From Liolophura sinensis (Eukaryota > Mollusca > Polyplacophora > Chitonida > Chitonidae), in contig NC_088307.1 in NCBI RefSeq assembly GCF_032854445.1, forward strand, positions 23,064,001-23,128,000: 64,000 nucleotides of DNA. The letters run 5' to 3'. Below the pieces are notes generated by a model that saw only the letters and a list, made by a program, of their open reading frames with translations, did no database searches and was not told where the DNA came from. The position numbers were made by a program, and so were the translations under genes. Positions 28,258 through 40,688 of this stretch are shown in pieces. Positions within the stretch are counted from its first letter, which is position 1, and every line of letters begins with the position of its first letter.

Positions 28258-31200
28258 GTAAGCATGTTTTGTTCTTATCTTTAATTGTCTCTTCATAAAT
28301 TTTATTTTAAATATGATTTCGGTTGAAATGAATACAAACAGTCAATGCAGAATTTTCGGAATGTGCACATATAAAGGTTGGCCGTGGATCATACGCGCGG
28401 CTAGTTATTCAGTGGGCCTATATACTTGAGCTATTTTTGATGCACTTACTTTAATAATGCAACAGGGGAGATTGGAGCTCGAGGTCTTTTGTCGTTTAAG
28501 GTCAAAGCAGTCCCCTGCTGTAGCATGCGACTTGTAAAAAATGCTAGGCAACCGTTGTTGACATTAACTGTCCAAATTAATAGTAAATTTGATTCAAAAA
28601 GTTGCCTAACATTTTGGACAGGTCAAATGACATTGAAGGACTTTTTTTTTTCTACTTTTGGCGATAAAATATTTCAAACTCGTAACTCCTCATTGGTATG
28701 CAAGTCGTCAACAGTAATGAGAGATGACCCAGGTACAACATAAAACTAATTACGTAAACCTACCAACAATTAAATAAATAAACAGTTAAGTAACAGCTCA
28801 ATGACATCTACTTTTCGAGAATTAACACCATTAATGTAAACTAAATTACAACGGCTCATTTAGAAGTACACATACGGTTACCTGTAGATAATTCTTCGAA
28901 GATACAATACAGATTCACAGGGAGAGTATTACGTTATTCTTCTGCTGGCTTAGCATTCAGCGGATGCGCACTATATTTCGTATAAAACACTGAATTCAGC
29001 AGCGGTTTCGATTCAGTGAACACGAGAGACCACCTGCTCTAATTAGGCTTGACATTTGATTATACTGCATGATTCTCGGTGCTCTGCAATAAATATTAAG
29101 TCAGTTGATCATTTCACCTGTGTGAAGACAGCTATAATGATCATTTGAGTAGAGAGACTTATTATATAGAGAGATTTAGGAAGGAGGCAGTTTATCGTTA
29201 GAAATAACTAATGAAGTTGATGTCTTTCTATATTTACGTATACGTAGTAGTATAAAAGCATGCACATGTATATATCATTGTTACGGCTTAATCTATGGGG
29301 CGATATAAAAAGTTTGTGCACTTTAGCGGATTTTTTGATGATAATTAATTTTATTTGACTTAGCAAAACCACATCCTGGTATATTGTAGGGTAGGACACT
29401 TGACAACATTTAGAAATGAGTTTTTTTTGTTAGTCTATTAGATGCACAGTTTTTCCTCATGAAAATAGTTGGAGTGTGCACATTTCGCTGTGTCCTACTT
29501 TCGGGTACCTTCAGGTATCAGTGAATAAGATATTTTAAATGTTTGTAGCCAACCATTTCTCAAAAACACGATGACTTGTCTAAGATAGTTAAGTAACCAT
29601 GTTTAATATTTCAGGCCGTTTACATGGGAATGGCATATGGAACAAGTGTGCCCATCTTGTGTGAGGTAAGTCATTTTGTGTACAAAATATAAGCTTATTG
29701 CAAAAAGTTTCATTATTTTAAGTGTTTGAAACACAATCGTGATAATTTTATCATTACATTGCACGTGAAAAATTTGTCCAAAGGCCAATGCGATCTGAGT
29801 ATACTTTTCTCATTTTCAGGAACTGCACATGAAAAACAAATCGGCACTAAGCATTTTAATTTATATAGATATGTGTTTTTTTTAACTAAACTTTAGAACG
29901 ACATTGTTTTGTCAGCACTGTATGTGGTTTGTGATCTTAACTAGGTAAAGCTGTCCCCTTCTCGTGTTACATCAGAAATAGAGACTTCGATCAGTATTCC
30001 GCTTTTTCGCTAGACTAGATGACCTGTTGGATTATGGGATTGTTGGATTATTATATGTTGATTATATATTTGTCATGTGTGTTGTATTTCAGGATATGGC
30101 CTGTGAAGACGGGTCTACTTGTGTAACTGTCCAATCAGAGCCCTGTACACCGCGCTTCTGCCTTCCACCCCACGGGGAATGTGTCGCCGTCTGTAAGTAA
30201 TCGTATCTATTACTTCATATCAACAAAAATATCATTGTTTTGGATACTGTCCCCGGAACGCCCATTTAGATTGACGGCTGGTATATGAATACCTGGGTGG
30301 ACGTCTAGATTCATCTCTTGCATTGTCTGAATGATCAGGAACACGGAAAATCTATGAGGAAACATTAGGCCTACTAATTGGCTTATTTGTTTAATAATTG
30401 ATTTATTTATTTATTTGATTATAGTGTAATGTCATACGTAAGAATTTTTCACTGTTTCGACGCCTAGATTCATGGAATTAAGGATTTGTCACATCGCAAC
30501 ACATGGAAAATGACTATTAATATCTGGATAAAAAATGAATTAAAGTTTTCCTTAACCGAACTTTCATCTCTCAGTGATTAGAATATGACTAAATACTTCT
30601 AAAACGGCACCATGTTGCACATGTAGTTATAAGCCCACAGTTTATTCTAACCCCTGTCTTAACCGATATCTCGTTCAGGGTTCATATAAAATTGACCAAT
30701 CAGCATGAGTTTGAAAACCCTACTAGCCGAGTAGATATGGATGTAATATAAGCGAAATTGTAAGTCTGTTTGAGGAGTACACCATACTCATTAATTAGTG
30801 CATTGGGAAATTAGTTAAAATATATTTCTTTTTGAGCAATCGGAGATAAATAAATTTAAATTAAACTATTTAACAAATATTGTGGGCACATCAATCGTCC
30901 TTGTATCTTTTCCACTAACACTATCATCAAAACAATTTAGCTAATCGGTTGTTATGTGTTTTTTTTTATTGTATTTAAATTTTGTGTCTTTTTTTCATTA
31001 TTCCAGCCACGAAGACGGGTATGTGTCCCAATCGCTTAGAGAACCCCGCCTGTCTGTCACTGCGCGGTGTCCCCCAATGTACGGTGGACAACGACTGCCA
31101 AGACGACAAGAAGTGTTGCGACGGATGTTGTAAGACCCCAGACGTAGAGCCCGTCGCTAATGAGTCCCCAGTTTTGGACGGGACCCCTGGGTCCTGCCCC

Positions 31201-31377
31201 GTTGAGGAGAACATCAGCTCCTTGCGGATATGGACGGGTTTGTACTGTCCAGATGTGGAAGTCGTCGATCAGTGCCTAGTGGACGCGGAATGTCCGGCGA
31301 TGCAGAAGTGTTGTACGACACTGTGTGGGAACAGATGCAAGCGTGCTTTACACATACTGCCTCCGGTGGCGCAGTAA
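28225..31377 (+). CDS. Secreted protein with two WAP (four-disulfide core) domains, 4 exons, complete
   Basis: Exons 28225-28257, 29615-29665, 30093-30192 and 31007-31377 total 555 nt (184 residues). Residues 1 to about 20 form a hydrophobic signal peptide, itself split by intron 1. Next comes a Cys-rich stretch with six cysteines (CEDMACEDGSTC to HGEC), then WAP1 starting at GMCPNR with eight cysteines (including DKKCCDGCCK), then a linker, and WAP2 starting at GSCPVE with eight cysteines (including MQKCCTTLCGNRC). WAP domains serve as extracellular protease inhibitors or antimicrobials, and in molluscs also as shell-matrix components such as perlwapin. The function here is inferred only to that level; the N-terminal Cys-rich stretch is not one I can name. 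The ATG follows a TATA promoter at a sensible distance. All splice sites are GT-AG and phases agree. Confidence 0.9.
29615..29665 (+). CDS. WAP gene exon 2: signal peptide end
   Basis: Acceptor TTTCAG, donor GTAAGT. Seventeen codons encode AVYMGMAYGTSVPILCE; cleavage likely falls after AYG. Phase 0 at both ends. Confidence 0.8.
30093..30192 (+). CDS. WAP gene exon 3: Cys-rich stretch
   Basis: Acceptor TTTCAG, donor GTAAGT, ending in phase 1. Five cysteines (plus one from exon 2), with the spacing C-x3-C-x5-C-x7-C-x4-C-x6-C. Confidence 0.85.
30238..30325 (+). repeat. Family C fragment in WAP intron 3
   Basis: GGAACGCCCATTTAGATTGA, CGGCTGGTATATGAATACC, then GACGTCTAGATTCATC. Confidence 0.6.
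31007..31377 (+). CDS. WAP gene exon 4: two WAP domains and stop
   Basis: Acceptor TTCCAG; TAA at 31375-31377. Both domains lie in one exon and each keeps all eight cysteines. A low-complexity acidic linker (residues PDVEPVANESPVLDG) separates them. The antisense frame over the same span has no domain support. Confidence 0.93.
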
Positions 31378-32313
31378 ATTTCTCTACAGATACCCACGAA
31401 AAACACTCCGGATCCTGGCCTACAGCAGTCACAGGGTATATCTGACGAACGAAGAAGTTACAGTTGTTTAGGTTTCCAGGGTCTGATTGGGACTGAAACA
31501 GAAACTCAGACCCACAGACAATCCGGAAAATCTATCAGGGTCATTCTACACTGTCTATGTAACGTTGCAACTTCAAGTCTTCCACTGGTATAAGCTGTGT
31601 TACGGAACTCAAAAGAAAATGCACTGTTTCACTTTTCGACCCCGTTAACATAGTACATGAAGTGTTTCACCATCAGGGATAGTTAAGTTGTGAAAATCGC
31701 GCAATATGAAGTGTCCAACTTCCGTTCTAGATATGCCATTAAGGAGAAGCTATTATAACTTCAAACTTTAGTGTTAGTTTAGTTGTGAAAAAAAGTTTTA
31801 AATTGTCAAGCTTGAGACGATTTGTCTCATTCTCCAGTGTGTTGGCTGGGAAATGAAAGGCAAAGAAACATTTATCACAACGTTGAACATAATTTCATTT
31901 TAATTTTGGGGCTGAGACACCGGTTTGTCATGTGAAATGCAAGGTATTGAATTTTGGGAATAATGAAAAACTGTATTTGCATTGTATACCAAATAAGGCG
32001 TTAGAATGATAAATTGGAATTAGTTAGTCACATTAACATTCCCCTTGTACAGTTATATGTGGATTCTTTAAACAAAATCGCTGATCCATCTCACCTTAGA
32101 TCAAAGTCCCGTCCTATGGTGTTATATTTCAGTCTTCGATCTCATCAGAGTTTTTCATAACTTGTGTAATCATATATGTCTTTGTAGGTAAGTTTAAAGG
32201 TAAAGTTTGTCTCATATCACATCCGCTTCTAGCAGCCTTTCAAACGAAACAATGAGTTTTATATGCCAAATCAAGACAAATGAAGTTCCATGGAAAGATG
32301 TCCATCTTTCTCA

Positions 32314-32315
<2 letters not shown>

Positions 32316-32392
<77 letters not shown>
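32316..32392. repeat. TG dinucleotide microsatellite
   Basis: About 38 perfect GT units, about 940 bases after the WAP stop codon. Confidence 0.97.
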
Positions 32393-32394
<2 letters not shown>

Positions 32395-33054
32395 TTTTTA
32401 ATGTTTTCATTTGTGCAGTTTCAATTTCGTGAAAACTAACGTGAACTGAACAGTTTTTGTGTACGTAATACGAGTTTTGGTTAGGAAAAAGAGAGGCCTT
32501 ATCTACCTAAATGTGTTGTTTAATTTGGTAAAAATTACCATTAGCTGAACAATATTTTTGTACCGTAACTTGCTTTCTTTTTTCTTTTGGTAACACAACT
32601 GTAGTTATAGTGCGAAAGGATGAATGTGGTATTGAACGTATATTTATTTATCACTTTATTTACGTGTGTTTTTCACTGGGAAGCAATAAATACTCATTTA
32701 TGTCCATTAACCAAGCGCCATCTGGATGTTGTCTAAGGGAGGATAACTCAGTAATGTAATTCAGTGGGTTATACTACTCAGTAATGGGCTATATCAATGA
32801 GTTATCTTCTCCTAGACAACATGTGTCTTTGTCATGAGCCACAACAGAGTACTGATTCCCATGTTGAAACAAATCTGGGGTTTTATGCAATTGTGATTTC
32901 ACTCTAGCCAAATAAATATGTCACACTTGTTATCATACTCAGTCTCATGTTCTATTTTCTAAAAACGATTTTTTTTTTCTGGATTTGTACTCTATCTCTC
33001 TGTGGGTATGGCCTATACGTCAGAGAGTGCGTGTGGAGAAAATTGATTTTTTAA

Positions 33055-33315
33055 AAATTATTTATTTTATTGGTGATTTACGAAATATTCAGCTATATTT
33101 CACTTACACGTCGGCGGCCAGCACTGTGGTGGGAGGAAACTGTGCAGAGCCTGCGGACAATCCACGACCAACTGCAGGCTGCTACCAGATCTTTCCACGT
33201 ATGGCCGTAGAGGAAGCCAGAATCAGCTGGGCTTGAACTCACAACAGCCTTATTGGTGAGAGGGCCACTGTACTGCGCTCGCAGGGTAACCACTAGACCA
33301 GAGAGGCGGCCGGAG
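33055..33315 (-). repeat. Family A SINE, full length but diverged
   Basis: TTTATTTTATTGGTGATTTACG to GGCGGCCAGCACTGTGGTGG, with AACTCACAACAGCCTTATTG and GTAACCACTAGACCAGAGAG at the tRNA-like end. Confidence 0.85.
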
Positions 33316-33759
33316 GAAACTGAAAGCTTTTTAACTGTACAAGTGACTCCTTGCTGCCCTGAACATAATCCGCCATCAAGAAGGGATTTTTAGAGGAGAA
33401 CTACTAACCTGTGACCAATGACAGTCAGAACTTTCAGAACTGACAGTTCGAATCCACGTTTGGATAGTTTTACTGCGGCAGGAGGTTTTTTTATATGCAT
33501 TTCACAATACGCCTTGACAGGCTTCATCAGATATTTATACAGTACTCAATGTTTCACATGCCGATCGAATAACGATCTAGATTTTAGATTTCAATAAAAA
33601 TACATCACACTAAAGTTGAATATTTTCTGCTGAAATCTATTTTAATAAAGATATACTACTTACTGCACATGTAAATGTTTTAGTTCAAATTGTTTACATT
33701 TGTTATTGTGTACGCTTGTTTATTGGCAGTTCACAAAAGATATGTGTCTTCCATAAGGC

Positions 33760-33895
33760 ATGTAATTTGCTACTATAAAATAAAATCCCAAGTCAGGTAA
33801 ATTAACAGGCGGCTGGATTTCACTTGTCACGTGTGACTATTTGATCACACTGTCGTGGCTCCGCTGGCTTTACTCTCTATGCTGTTAGTATTTTA
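33760..33895 (+). repeat. Family B fragment
   Basis: AAAATAAAATCCCAAGTCAG, GTAAATTAACAGGCGGCTGG and TCACACTGTCGTGGCTCCGC. Confidence 0.7.
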
Positions 33896-34044
33896 TTATT
33901 TTGTACAGTATTTAAACTAATTTTCTCTGTAAAGCTAAAATTAATGTACGTAATTTGGTGGTCAAGCCATACTGTAAACCTACACAAGAATTTGTACATT
34001 ATATACTTTATATATGTCTACACTTATACATGTATATTGTATTC

Positions 34045-34170
34045 CTGCATAAACCTTGGTCGTGGGTTTCCCCCTGGTCTTATCTGGTTTCCTCCCACCA
34101 TAATATTGGCCGCCGCCGTAGACGTGAAGTAGACGTGAGTTGGGTGTAAGACACCAAACAAATAAATATA
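34045..34170 (+). repeat. Family A SINE 3' half
   Basis: GGTCGTGGGTTTCCCCCTGG, TTTCCTCCCACCATAATATT, then GGTGTAAGACACCAAACAAA. Confidence 0.85.
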
Positions 34171-34182
34171 ATCAAGGAGATG

Positions 34183-34437
34183 GTGCTTCCGTGGCTAGCG
34201 TGCCAGAGCGACGCAGTGACACAGGATCCTGTCACTAATGTGGTCGCTGTGAGTTCAAGTCCAGCTCATGCCGGCTTCCTCTCCGGCCGTGTAAGTGAGA
34301 AGGTCTTCCAGTAGACCACGGATGGTTGTGGGTTTCCCCTAGGCTCTTCCTACCATAGTGCTGGCTGCCATCGTATAAGTGAGATAATCTTGAGTAAAAC
34401 ACCAATCAAATAAATAAGTAAATATAATAAATATAAT
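34183..34437 (+). repeat. Family A SINE, full length, head to tail with the previous copy
   Basis: Head TGCTTCCGTGGCTAGCGTGC, B-box-like GTGAGTTCAAGTCCAGCTCA, body GGATGGTTGTGGGTTTCCCC, tail AACACCAATCAAATAAATAA. Confidence 0.9.
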
Positions 34438-34529
34438 CAATGAGCTGGGCTTATAGCTGCAAGTGAAAAGATTTGTCAGCAATCCAGTCAGGGGCAGTCC
34501 TCTTTATGTATTTTTATAAAAATTTTATC

Positions 34530-34735
34530 TATTTATTTATTTTATTTATATGATTGTTGTTTTACATCGTGCTCAAGAATATGTCATTATGTTCATTTAT
34601 TTGATTGATGCTTTACGCCGTAGACAAGAATATTTCATTCATGGTGCAAGGGAACCGGGCAAAGCCCAGGGAAACCCACGACCATCCGCAGGTTTATGAC
34701 TGACCTTCACACGTAGGAGAGGAGAGGAAGCGAGC
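34530..34735 (-). repeat. Two family A SINE fragments, one broken into the other
   Basis: A start piece (TTATTTATATGATTGTTGTT, TTTACATCGTGCTCAAGAAT) is followed at 34595 by a second start, TTTATTTGATTGATGCTTTA, running to GGAGAGGAGAGGAAGCGAGC. Confidence 0.8.
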
Positions 34736-34860
34736 ATTTCCACCGATCTTTTATCTAGTGCTGCTTCACTGAGACGACTTTCTGAAGGCAAGTAAGCCGC
34801 CTCACTCAAGCCATTATACTGATACAGGTCAACCAGCACCTGATTACTGTTTGATCCCTT
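34735..34860 (-). repeat. Family D SINE-like fragment
   Basis: TTATCTAGTGCTGCTTCACT, GAGACGACTTTCTGAAGGCA and GATACAGGTCAACCAGCACC are the reverse of the family D copy at 36765. Confidence 0.75.
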
Positions 34861-36029
34861 GTAGGATATTTATGTTCAATGTGCTATGTTAAATTTTGAC
34901 GATCTTTTCTTCTCTCTTGATTAATGGGTAGCGCAGTTAAACAGGTAGCTGCTGCCAGTTAAATTCTCTGGCAAGTGACGGAGCTAAACTTGCATTTATT
35001 TTGGTAGAATTTATTCATTGTATTCTTGCAGGCATTTTGTGCTCTTTTATACGTTTTAAAAAATGTTTGAATACAGTACCTAACAACAGTCACTTTCTTG
35101 CAGGAGAAGAAAATTTAAATATCAAACAAATACCACTGAAAAGAGTATACCATTGTACCTACATTTCCTCGCAGGTACATGCCATAAAAACAATTCTAAT
35201 ATATACCTCAACTTGATAAATTATAAGAAAAAAATTCAGCCCCATCCGTTGTGGGCGACTCCATTTTGCCTCAGAACTAGCCCTGAAGTCTTCTGTTATG
35301 AGGAGAATTGCCGTCGGAAACCGCCGAAATGCAGTTCGTACATTTCCGGTAGAACTCTTCTTCCCAGAAGGCAACGAACAGTACAGTTCGTTTTCCGCTT
35401 GACGATTGGGAAACCGGAATGTTGGACGTAGGTTCCGAGTTTACACGAACAAGTCGGCAGTTTTAACAACTCTCATTGGCTGAGAGTCAACACACCACAA
35501 GCATAAGTTACGGGGTGTTCAAGATGGAGGACGCGATGGACTCAGCGATTTATGCCAGCTTTGCCGTTTTCAGGCTTTACGTGTATGGCGAGGAAAATCG
35601 CAAAATTATGCAAAAGGCACCACCAGATAGAAAAAAATGTGCTCTTTTCAGCCTATAGTATCATTGTTTTAAGTTTTCTTCTCCTTTAATACGCGTGTCT
35701 CGTTTGATCCCAATGCACCCCAGTTAACACATAACCAAAATGTGCTAATTTTTTTACATCACTTTTGCAATTTTACAATAGATGCTGTTTTATTACATTC
35801 CAAACAGAATCGTGGTTAGGCCTATTTCATTGGGTAAAGTATGTCACGTGGAGAGTGAATATTTATGGATTGGCTTGTCCACGGAAAGAACTTCCACGCA
35901 TTTAAATCTGTACAAGCTGATATCTATTTATGTAATAAAACGTAGTTTGCCGTGGGGAAATCACCCGGATAGTGCACAGAAGACGAGACTTATCCACTAT
36001 TCGAAAGCGAGGCTCCCGATTGTTGTGTT

Positions 36030-36255
36030 TGAACATCTCAGTAATTCTAGACGAGTTACACCTAATAATTTACAATCAACATCACTGCAGGTAGCTGTGT
36101 AAGTTACTGCTGTTTAAACATTTGCATCAACACTCAGAAAAAACCCAATCTGAGGTAAATTGTCAAGAAGTCGTATCAAGAAAGTAGTAAAAAGTCGGTA
36201 ACTATCACATTGATTTATCAAACTATGATCTAATTTTACTCTCAGTGCGGTCATC
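36030..36255 (+). repeat. Family B copy
   Basis: AGTAATTCTAGACGAGTTAC, CACCTAATAATTTACAATCA, then ATCTGAGGTAAATTGTCAAG. Confidence 0.7.
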
Positions 36256-36308
36256 TCTTATATTATCTATAGTTTGCTTTGGACATAACAAGTTACGTTA
36301 TAGTGACG

Positions 36309-36565
36309 AAAATTAGTTTATTTATTTATTTATTTGATTGGAGTTTTACGCCGTGCTCAAGAATATTTCACTTATACGGCTGCGGTCAGCATTATGGTGG
36401 GACGAAATTTGCGGGAAACCCACAACCATCCGCAGGTTGCTGGCAGACCTTCCCACTTACGGTCGGAGAGGAAGACAACATTAGCTGAACTTGAACTCAA
36501 AGCGACCGCATTGGTGAGAGACTCCTGGGTCATTACCCTGTGCTAGCGCGCTAACACAGCCATGG
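36309..36565 (-). repeat. Family A SINE, full length
   Basis: TTATTTGATTGGAGTTTTAC to GTCGGAGAGGAAGACAACAT and GTGCTAGCGCGCTAACACAG at the tRNA-like end. Confidence 0.92.
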
Positions 36566-36764
36566 AAAGGTTCAGTGCACGAAACTGTGCACCTATGCTA
36601 ACCTGACAAATATTCCTGAGTCCGGCTTAAAATACCAATCACCTCAAATAAGTAAATAAATCTCTGTTCTTCATCTGGTGAAGAGCGTCCGCTTCGGGAT
36701 CTTCCAGGATCAATCCTTGATCGAGTCACACCTAACACTTTAAAAGAGAAAGTTTTAACTTCCT

Positions 36765-37013
36765 CGCTTGGCGTTCAGCATGAAGGGGATAGTGCAACGA
36801 CTGGTTGACCCGTATCAGTATAATGGCTCGGGCGGGGCGGCTTACTTGCCTTCGGTAAGTCGTCTCAGTGAAGCAGCACTAAATAAAAGAGCAGTGGAAA
36901 TCCGTCCTGCAACAACATTGCACGTACATGCACCCTAATGATTCCTTCGTCGTCATATGACTGAAAAATTGTTGAGTACGACATTAAACCCCAAGCACTC
37001 ACTCACTCACTAA
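36765..37013 (+). repeat. Family D SINE-like element
   Basis: TTCCTCGCTTGGCGTTCAGC, GGTTGACCCGTATCAGTATA, GCAGCACTAAATAAAAGAGC, tail GTACGACATTAAACCCCAAG then CACTCACTCACTCACT. It is distinct from family A in body and tail. Confidence 0.8.
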
Positions 37014-37744
37014 TTTCACTCCACGGCATTGAACTGTAAGTCTTCATATATGTTTTATGCATGTCCGACACTTCAGTGTTTGGAAAATGGAATTCAAGAG
37101 CAATGGAGTTCAATCCCGACCTTCCGCAGAAAAACAGAACGTCCGTTTCAGTTTATGGCTATTGTACGAATGCCTGTTTTGTGTCAGGGATGGTGTATTT
37201 AACGTCATACTGAAGAGACTCAGATTATATGTGTTATGAGTAATTATTATAGTATTGAACAATTAGGGAGGATTACGGTTATATAGAAATTCCAGCTCAT
37301 ATAACTATTATTAATATTTTTAAACCCTAAAACCTGTTTTAGGCATCAAGAGTTATTCCCCTTGAAACTTACTCTTGGTTGAAACTACTGATCCAGAAAT
37401 GTTATTTGTTGATTTGACTCTATGTATAAATTTAACTCTTCCGTTTTCAAACTGAAAACACTTTAGAGCTTCTATTCTTATATTTTTGTTGCTTCACTGA
37501 ACCAATTCCAAGAGTTATATTGGAACAGTTTACACTGTGAGTATATTTTGTCATATTAATCGACTAATTGCATGATACGATTGGTTAGAGTATTTAGAGT
37601 AAATCCATACTTCTGTGGTGGTATCTCCAAAATACAAGGGGTAAATGTCGGTCTCATACGCTACCAAAATACAAGACTTTTCTTTATTTCAAAGCAAAAC
37701 AGCTTGAACATTTATTATATTGGCTGGTTTATATCCTAGATTTA

Positions 37745-37900
37745 ACATCAATTTATTTATTTGCTTACCTGTTTGTTTTTGAATGCCATGCTCAAGAATG
37801 TTCCACTTATATGAGGGCATCTGTTTTATATGTGAAGGAAACCGGAGTTCCCGGCGTTAACCATCGGCCTTTGGCAAGTTACTGACGAACTCTCCCACCA
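37745..37900 (-). repeat. Family A SINE, strongly diverged
   Basis: ATGCCATGCTCAAGAATGTT, CCACTTATATGAGGGCATCT and GGAAACCGGAGTTCCCGGCG keep only the outline of the SINE. Confidence 0.6.
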
Positions 37901-38059
37901 CTGACATATAAATCGTCTTTGGCGTTGGCTAAAGTCGTCTTATAACTTTGACTACATACCAAAAGCAACGAGACATGGCATGTATATATGCCTCTTCAAA
38001 TTTGTGAGTAATTTATGGTTTCACATTGAAATACCTCGTCAAAGCTTCTATTTCATACA

Positions 38060-38200
38060 GGTTTCCCCTACCCCCTATAATGCCTTACTTTGTGAACTTT
38101 CTTTGTTCTTAGAAATTGGTCCTCCGCTTATTCAGTTTGATCGTGCATTTTAGTTGACGACTGGAATACGAATGGTTGGATGCCGACATTTACAGTATTT
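38060..38200 (+). repeat. Family C copy, diverged
   Basis: AAATTGGTCCTCCGCTTATT, TTAGTTGACGACTGGAATAC, then GAATGGTTGGATGCCG. Confidence 0.55.
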
Positions 38201-38979
38201 GAGATTTGTTCACTTACAGACAGACATTCGTACATTAGCCGTCAAGCAATATGGACGTTCAGGGTCAATAACCTCAACCCCATTTCCCAAAACAACATTC
38301 AACACAAACCATTAAAGTACTAAGAAAGAATGTAAAGTAAGAATGTAAGACGTATTTGCGCAAGGGAAGCAGTCAACAGTTTTCAATGATGTTTTAAAGA
38401 CGCAAGGAATATTCTGGGCTAATGAGTGAAATCAATATTCTAATCGTGTAAGCTGAAAACAGCGACTTGACCAGGACCGTATAATCGTAATTATTACTTC
38501 CTATACAAGAAGAGTTGATGTCCTTTTACTGCGCAGTCGCAAAAAGTTCATTTCCCATTTCCTATGACTGTGTGCGTCGGTATAACCCCACGTAAATGTC
38601 AGCCACCTTTGTGCTTATACCATGACAATATACCCTATATGTGTGCACTGAACATAAAGCGACTGTAAACGGGGATAATTGGGGATAATTGGGACATTTT
38701 ACTTACAATTTGCCGCAAAGGCTAGGTGTCGTGTAAACGCGAGTATGTTTCTGTATGCATATATGCCAGTATGCGTGATGCCGACATCAGCTTGAAGGGA
38801 GTTATATACCAAATGCAGCTGGTGTAGGCCTACAGTGTACTGTATGTACATATACTAGAGCGGCATAACAGAGTTTTTTTTTGTTTGTTTTTTTTTTGTA
38901 TACAGGGTAAGTACAATGAACTTGTAAACACATACCAGTCTGAAAACTGGAAAGTTGTTCTTTTACAAATAATATTTTT

Positions 38980-39120
38980 TTCCTAATTCAGCTAGAAGAG
39001 GTGATATCTGATACTATTTAAGCATTCGCATGAACAATTAGAATAAAATCCTAACTCAGGTAAATTGACAAAAAAGTCGTACTTCGCCTGTTATATTTGA
39101 CCATTAGTCGACCACCACTC
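38980..39120 (+). repeat. Family B fragment, 160 bases before the SRCR-Ig start codon
   Basis: ACAATTAGAATAAAATCCTA, ACTCAGGTAAATTGACAAAA, then GTTATATTTGACCATTAG. Confidence 0.65.
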
Positions 39121-39282
39121 CATATAACACTCTATAAATAGGTATATGTGGGTTTAACCTGTGTAATGTATACACCAACATATGTTATAGTTGATACCGC
39201 TCAACACACTGAACTTTGCATTTGTAAATCGTACTTAATAAAAATGAAGACCGACCTTTATTTACAGAATATTTGATGAATT

Positions 39283-39334
39283 ATGATGAATCAGACTTTC
39301 GTGATGTTGTTCATCTTCATCTTAATATGTACAG
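39283..39334 (+). CDS. SRCR-Ig exon 1: signal peptide
   Basis: MMNQTFVMLFIFILICT followed by donor GTGAGA, phase 1. A second in-frame ATG follows directly. An out-of-frame ATG at 39276 is dismissed because it does not give a signal peptide. Confidence 0.75.
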
Positions 39335-40652
39335 GTGAGATTATTTACTGTTCACCTACTAATTTGAATCATCAAATAAAATTTCATAACGGCCATTTGC
39401 TGTATGGCTAATTGCAGCAACCGTCATTTATGGCAATGCTATTTTATGGTAATGTTGCTGATAGAGACCAATTATGGCTATAAACGTGCAATTTACAACG
39501 GTCGTTTATTTGTTTATTTATTTTTTATTGTTTTACGCCATACTGAAGAATATTTCACTTATACGAGGCGGCCAGCATTATGGTGGCAGGAAACCGGGCA
39601 GGGCCCGGGGGAAACCCACGACCACCCGCAGGTTGCTGCAGACCTTCCCACATACGGCTGGAGAGGAAGCTAGCATGAGCTACACTTGACATCACAGGGA
39701 CCACATTGGTGAGAGGCTACAGGGTCATTGCGCTGCGCTAGCGCGCTAACCAACTTAGCCACAGAGGCCCTCGTCGTTTATGGTATTCATATTTACAATG
39801 GAAATTTAGATGACTGCAGTATTTATAGCTGCCATTTATCAGTTTTAAGTATTATAGGGCTATGTGTTTAGCATCACAGGATAAGCAAAATATAATGAAA
39901 TCACATAACGGTAATGAATATTCCATATGCTTAGGCCTACATACTTTTGTTTCTGTTTCAGAATTCTACGTTATTCTGAATTATGTAGTTTTATAAGATT
40001 GCTTTCTTTTCATTAACTCTGCTATGAAAATGAACCATTAATACCGTGTGAGTTGAAAGCAGTTCATTATGGAAATTAAGTTGATTAACACGAGCAAAAA
40101 GCTTTTTATCAGTTCGTATAATGAACATTGTATAAATATGAATCATCTTTAGTTGTATGTAACAGTTTAGAGATAATGATGACGGTTCTATAACAATTTG
40201 CATTTTTGGAGGGTATTTTTCATAGACTTCCACCATATAGCACATATCGAACTTCCTGGTTGTTTCTGATTGAGAAAAACATAAACTTTTTAATACCTTA
40301 ACATATATGTTTGAATTTTCCTCAGGCTTGTCTATGGGTGATACTGGCATCAACCCAACCAAGGCCCGCGTGGAACTTGGAAACTGGAGATCAAAGGGGA
40401 AGTTCGATTTATTTTACAATGGACACTGGGGCGCCGTCTGTGCTCGACGATGGGGGGAAAAGGGAGGCAACTGTAGCATGCCGTATGCTGGGATTCAACG
40501 TGTGGGTAGAAGCTTACTCCTAAGCTAAGTGAACAGCGCAGTAATAGAAAACGGCACCCATTGGTTGTTGTTTTTTAAAATAGCAAAGACACATCATATA
40601 CGTCTGTCCTTTTCACAGAATGAATATGCTATATTGATACCACGTTGCTCAT

Positions 40653-40688
<36 letters not shown>

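Larger units (their letters stand above)
31378..39282. other. 3' flank of the WAP gene and intergenic region
   Basis: No supported exon. AATAAA occurs near 32686 and 32910 and could end the WAP transcript. The rest is a TG tract (32316-32392), SINE copies near 33055, 34045, 34183, 34595, 36309 and 37745, and pieces of families B, C and D. Confidence 0.55.

Noticed and set aside
30975-31432. Antisense frames over the WAP exon
   Set aside because: The plus strand encodes two complete eight-Cys WAP domains with proper splice sites; the antisense frames are shadows.
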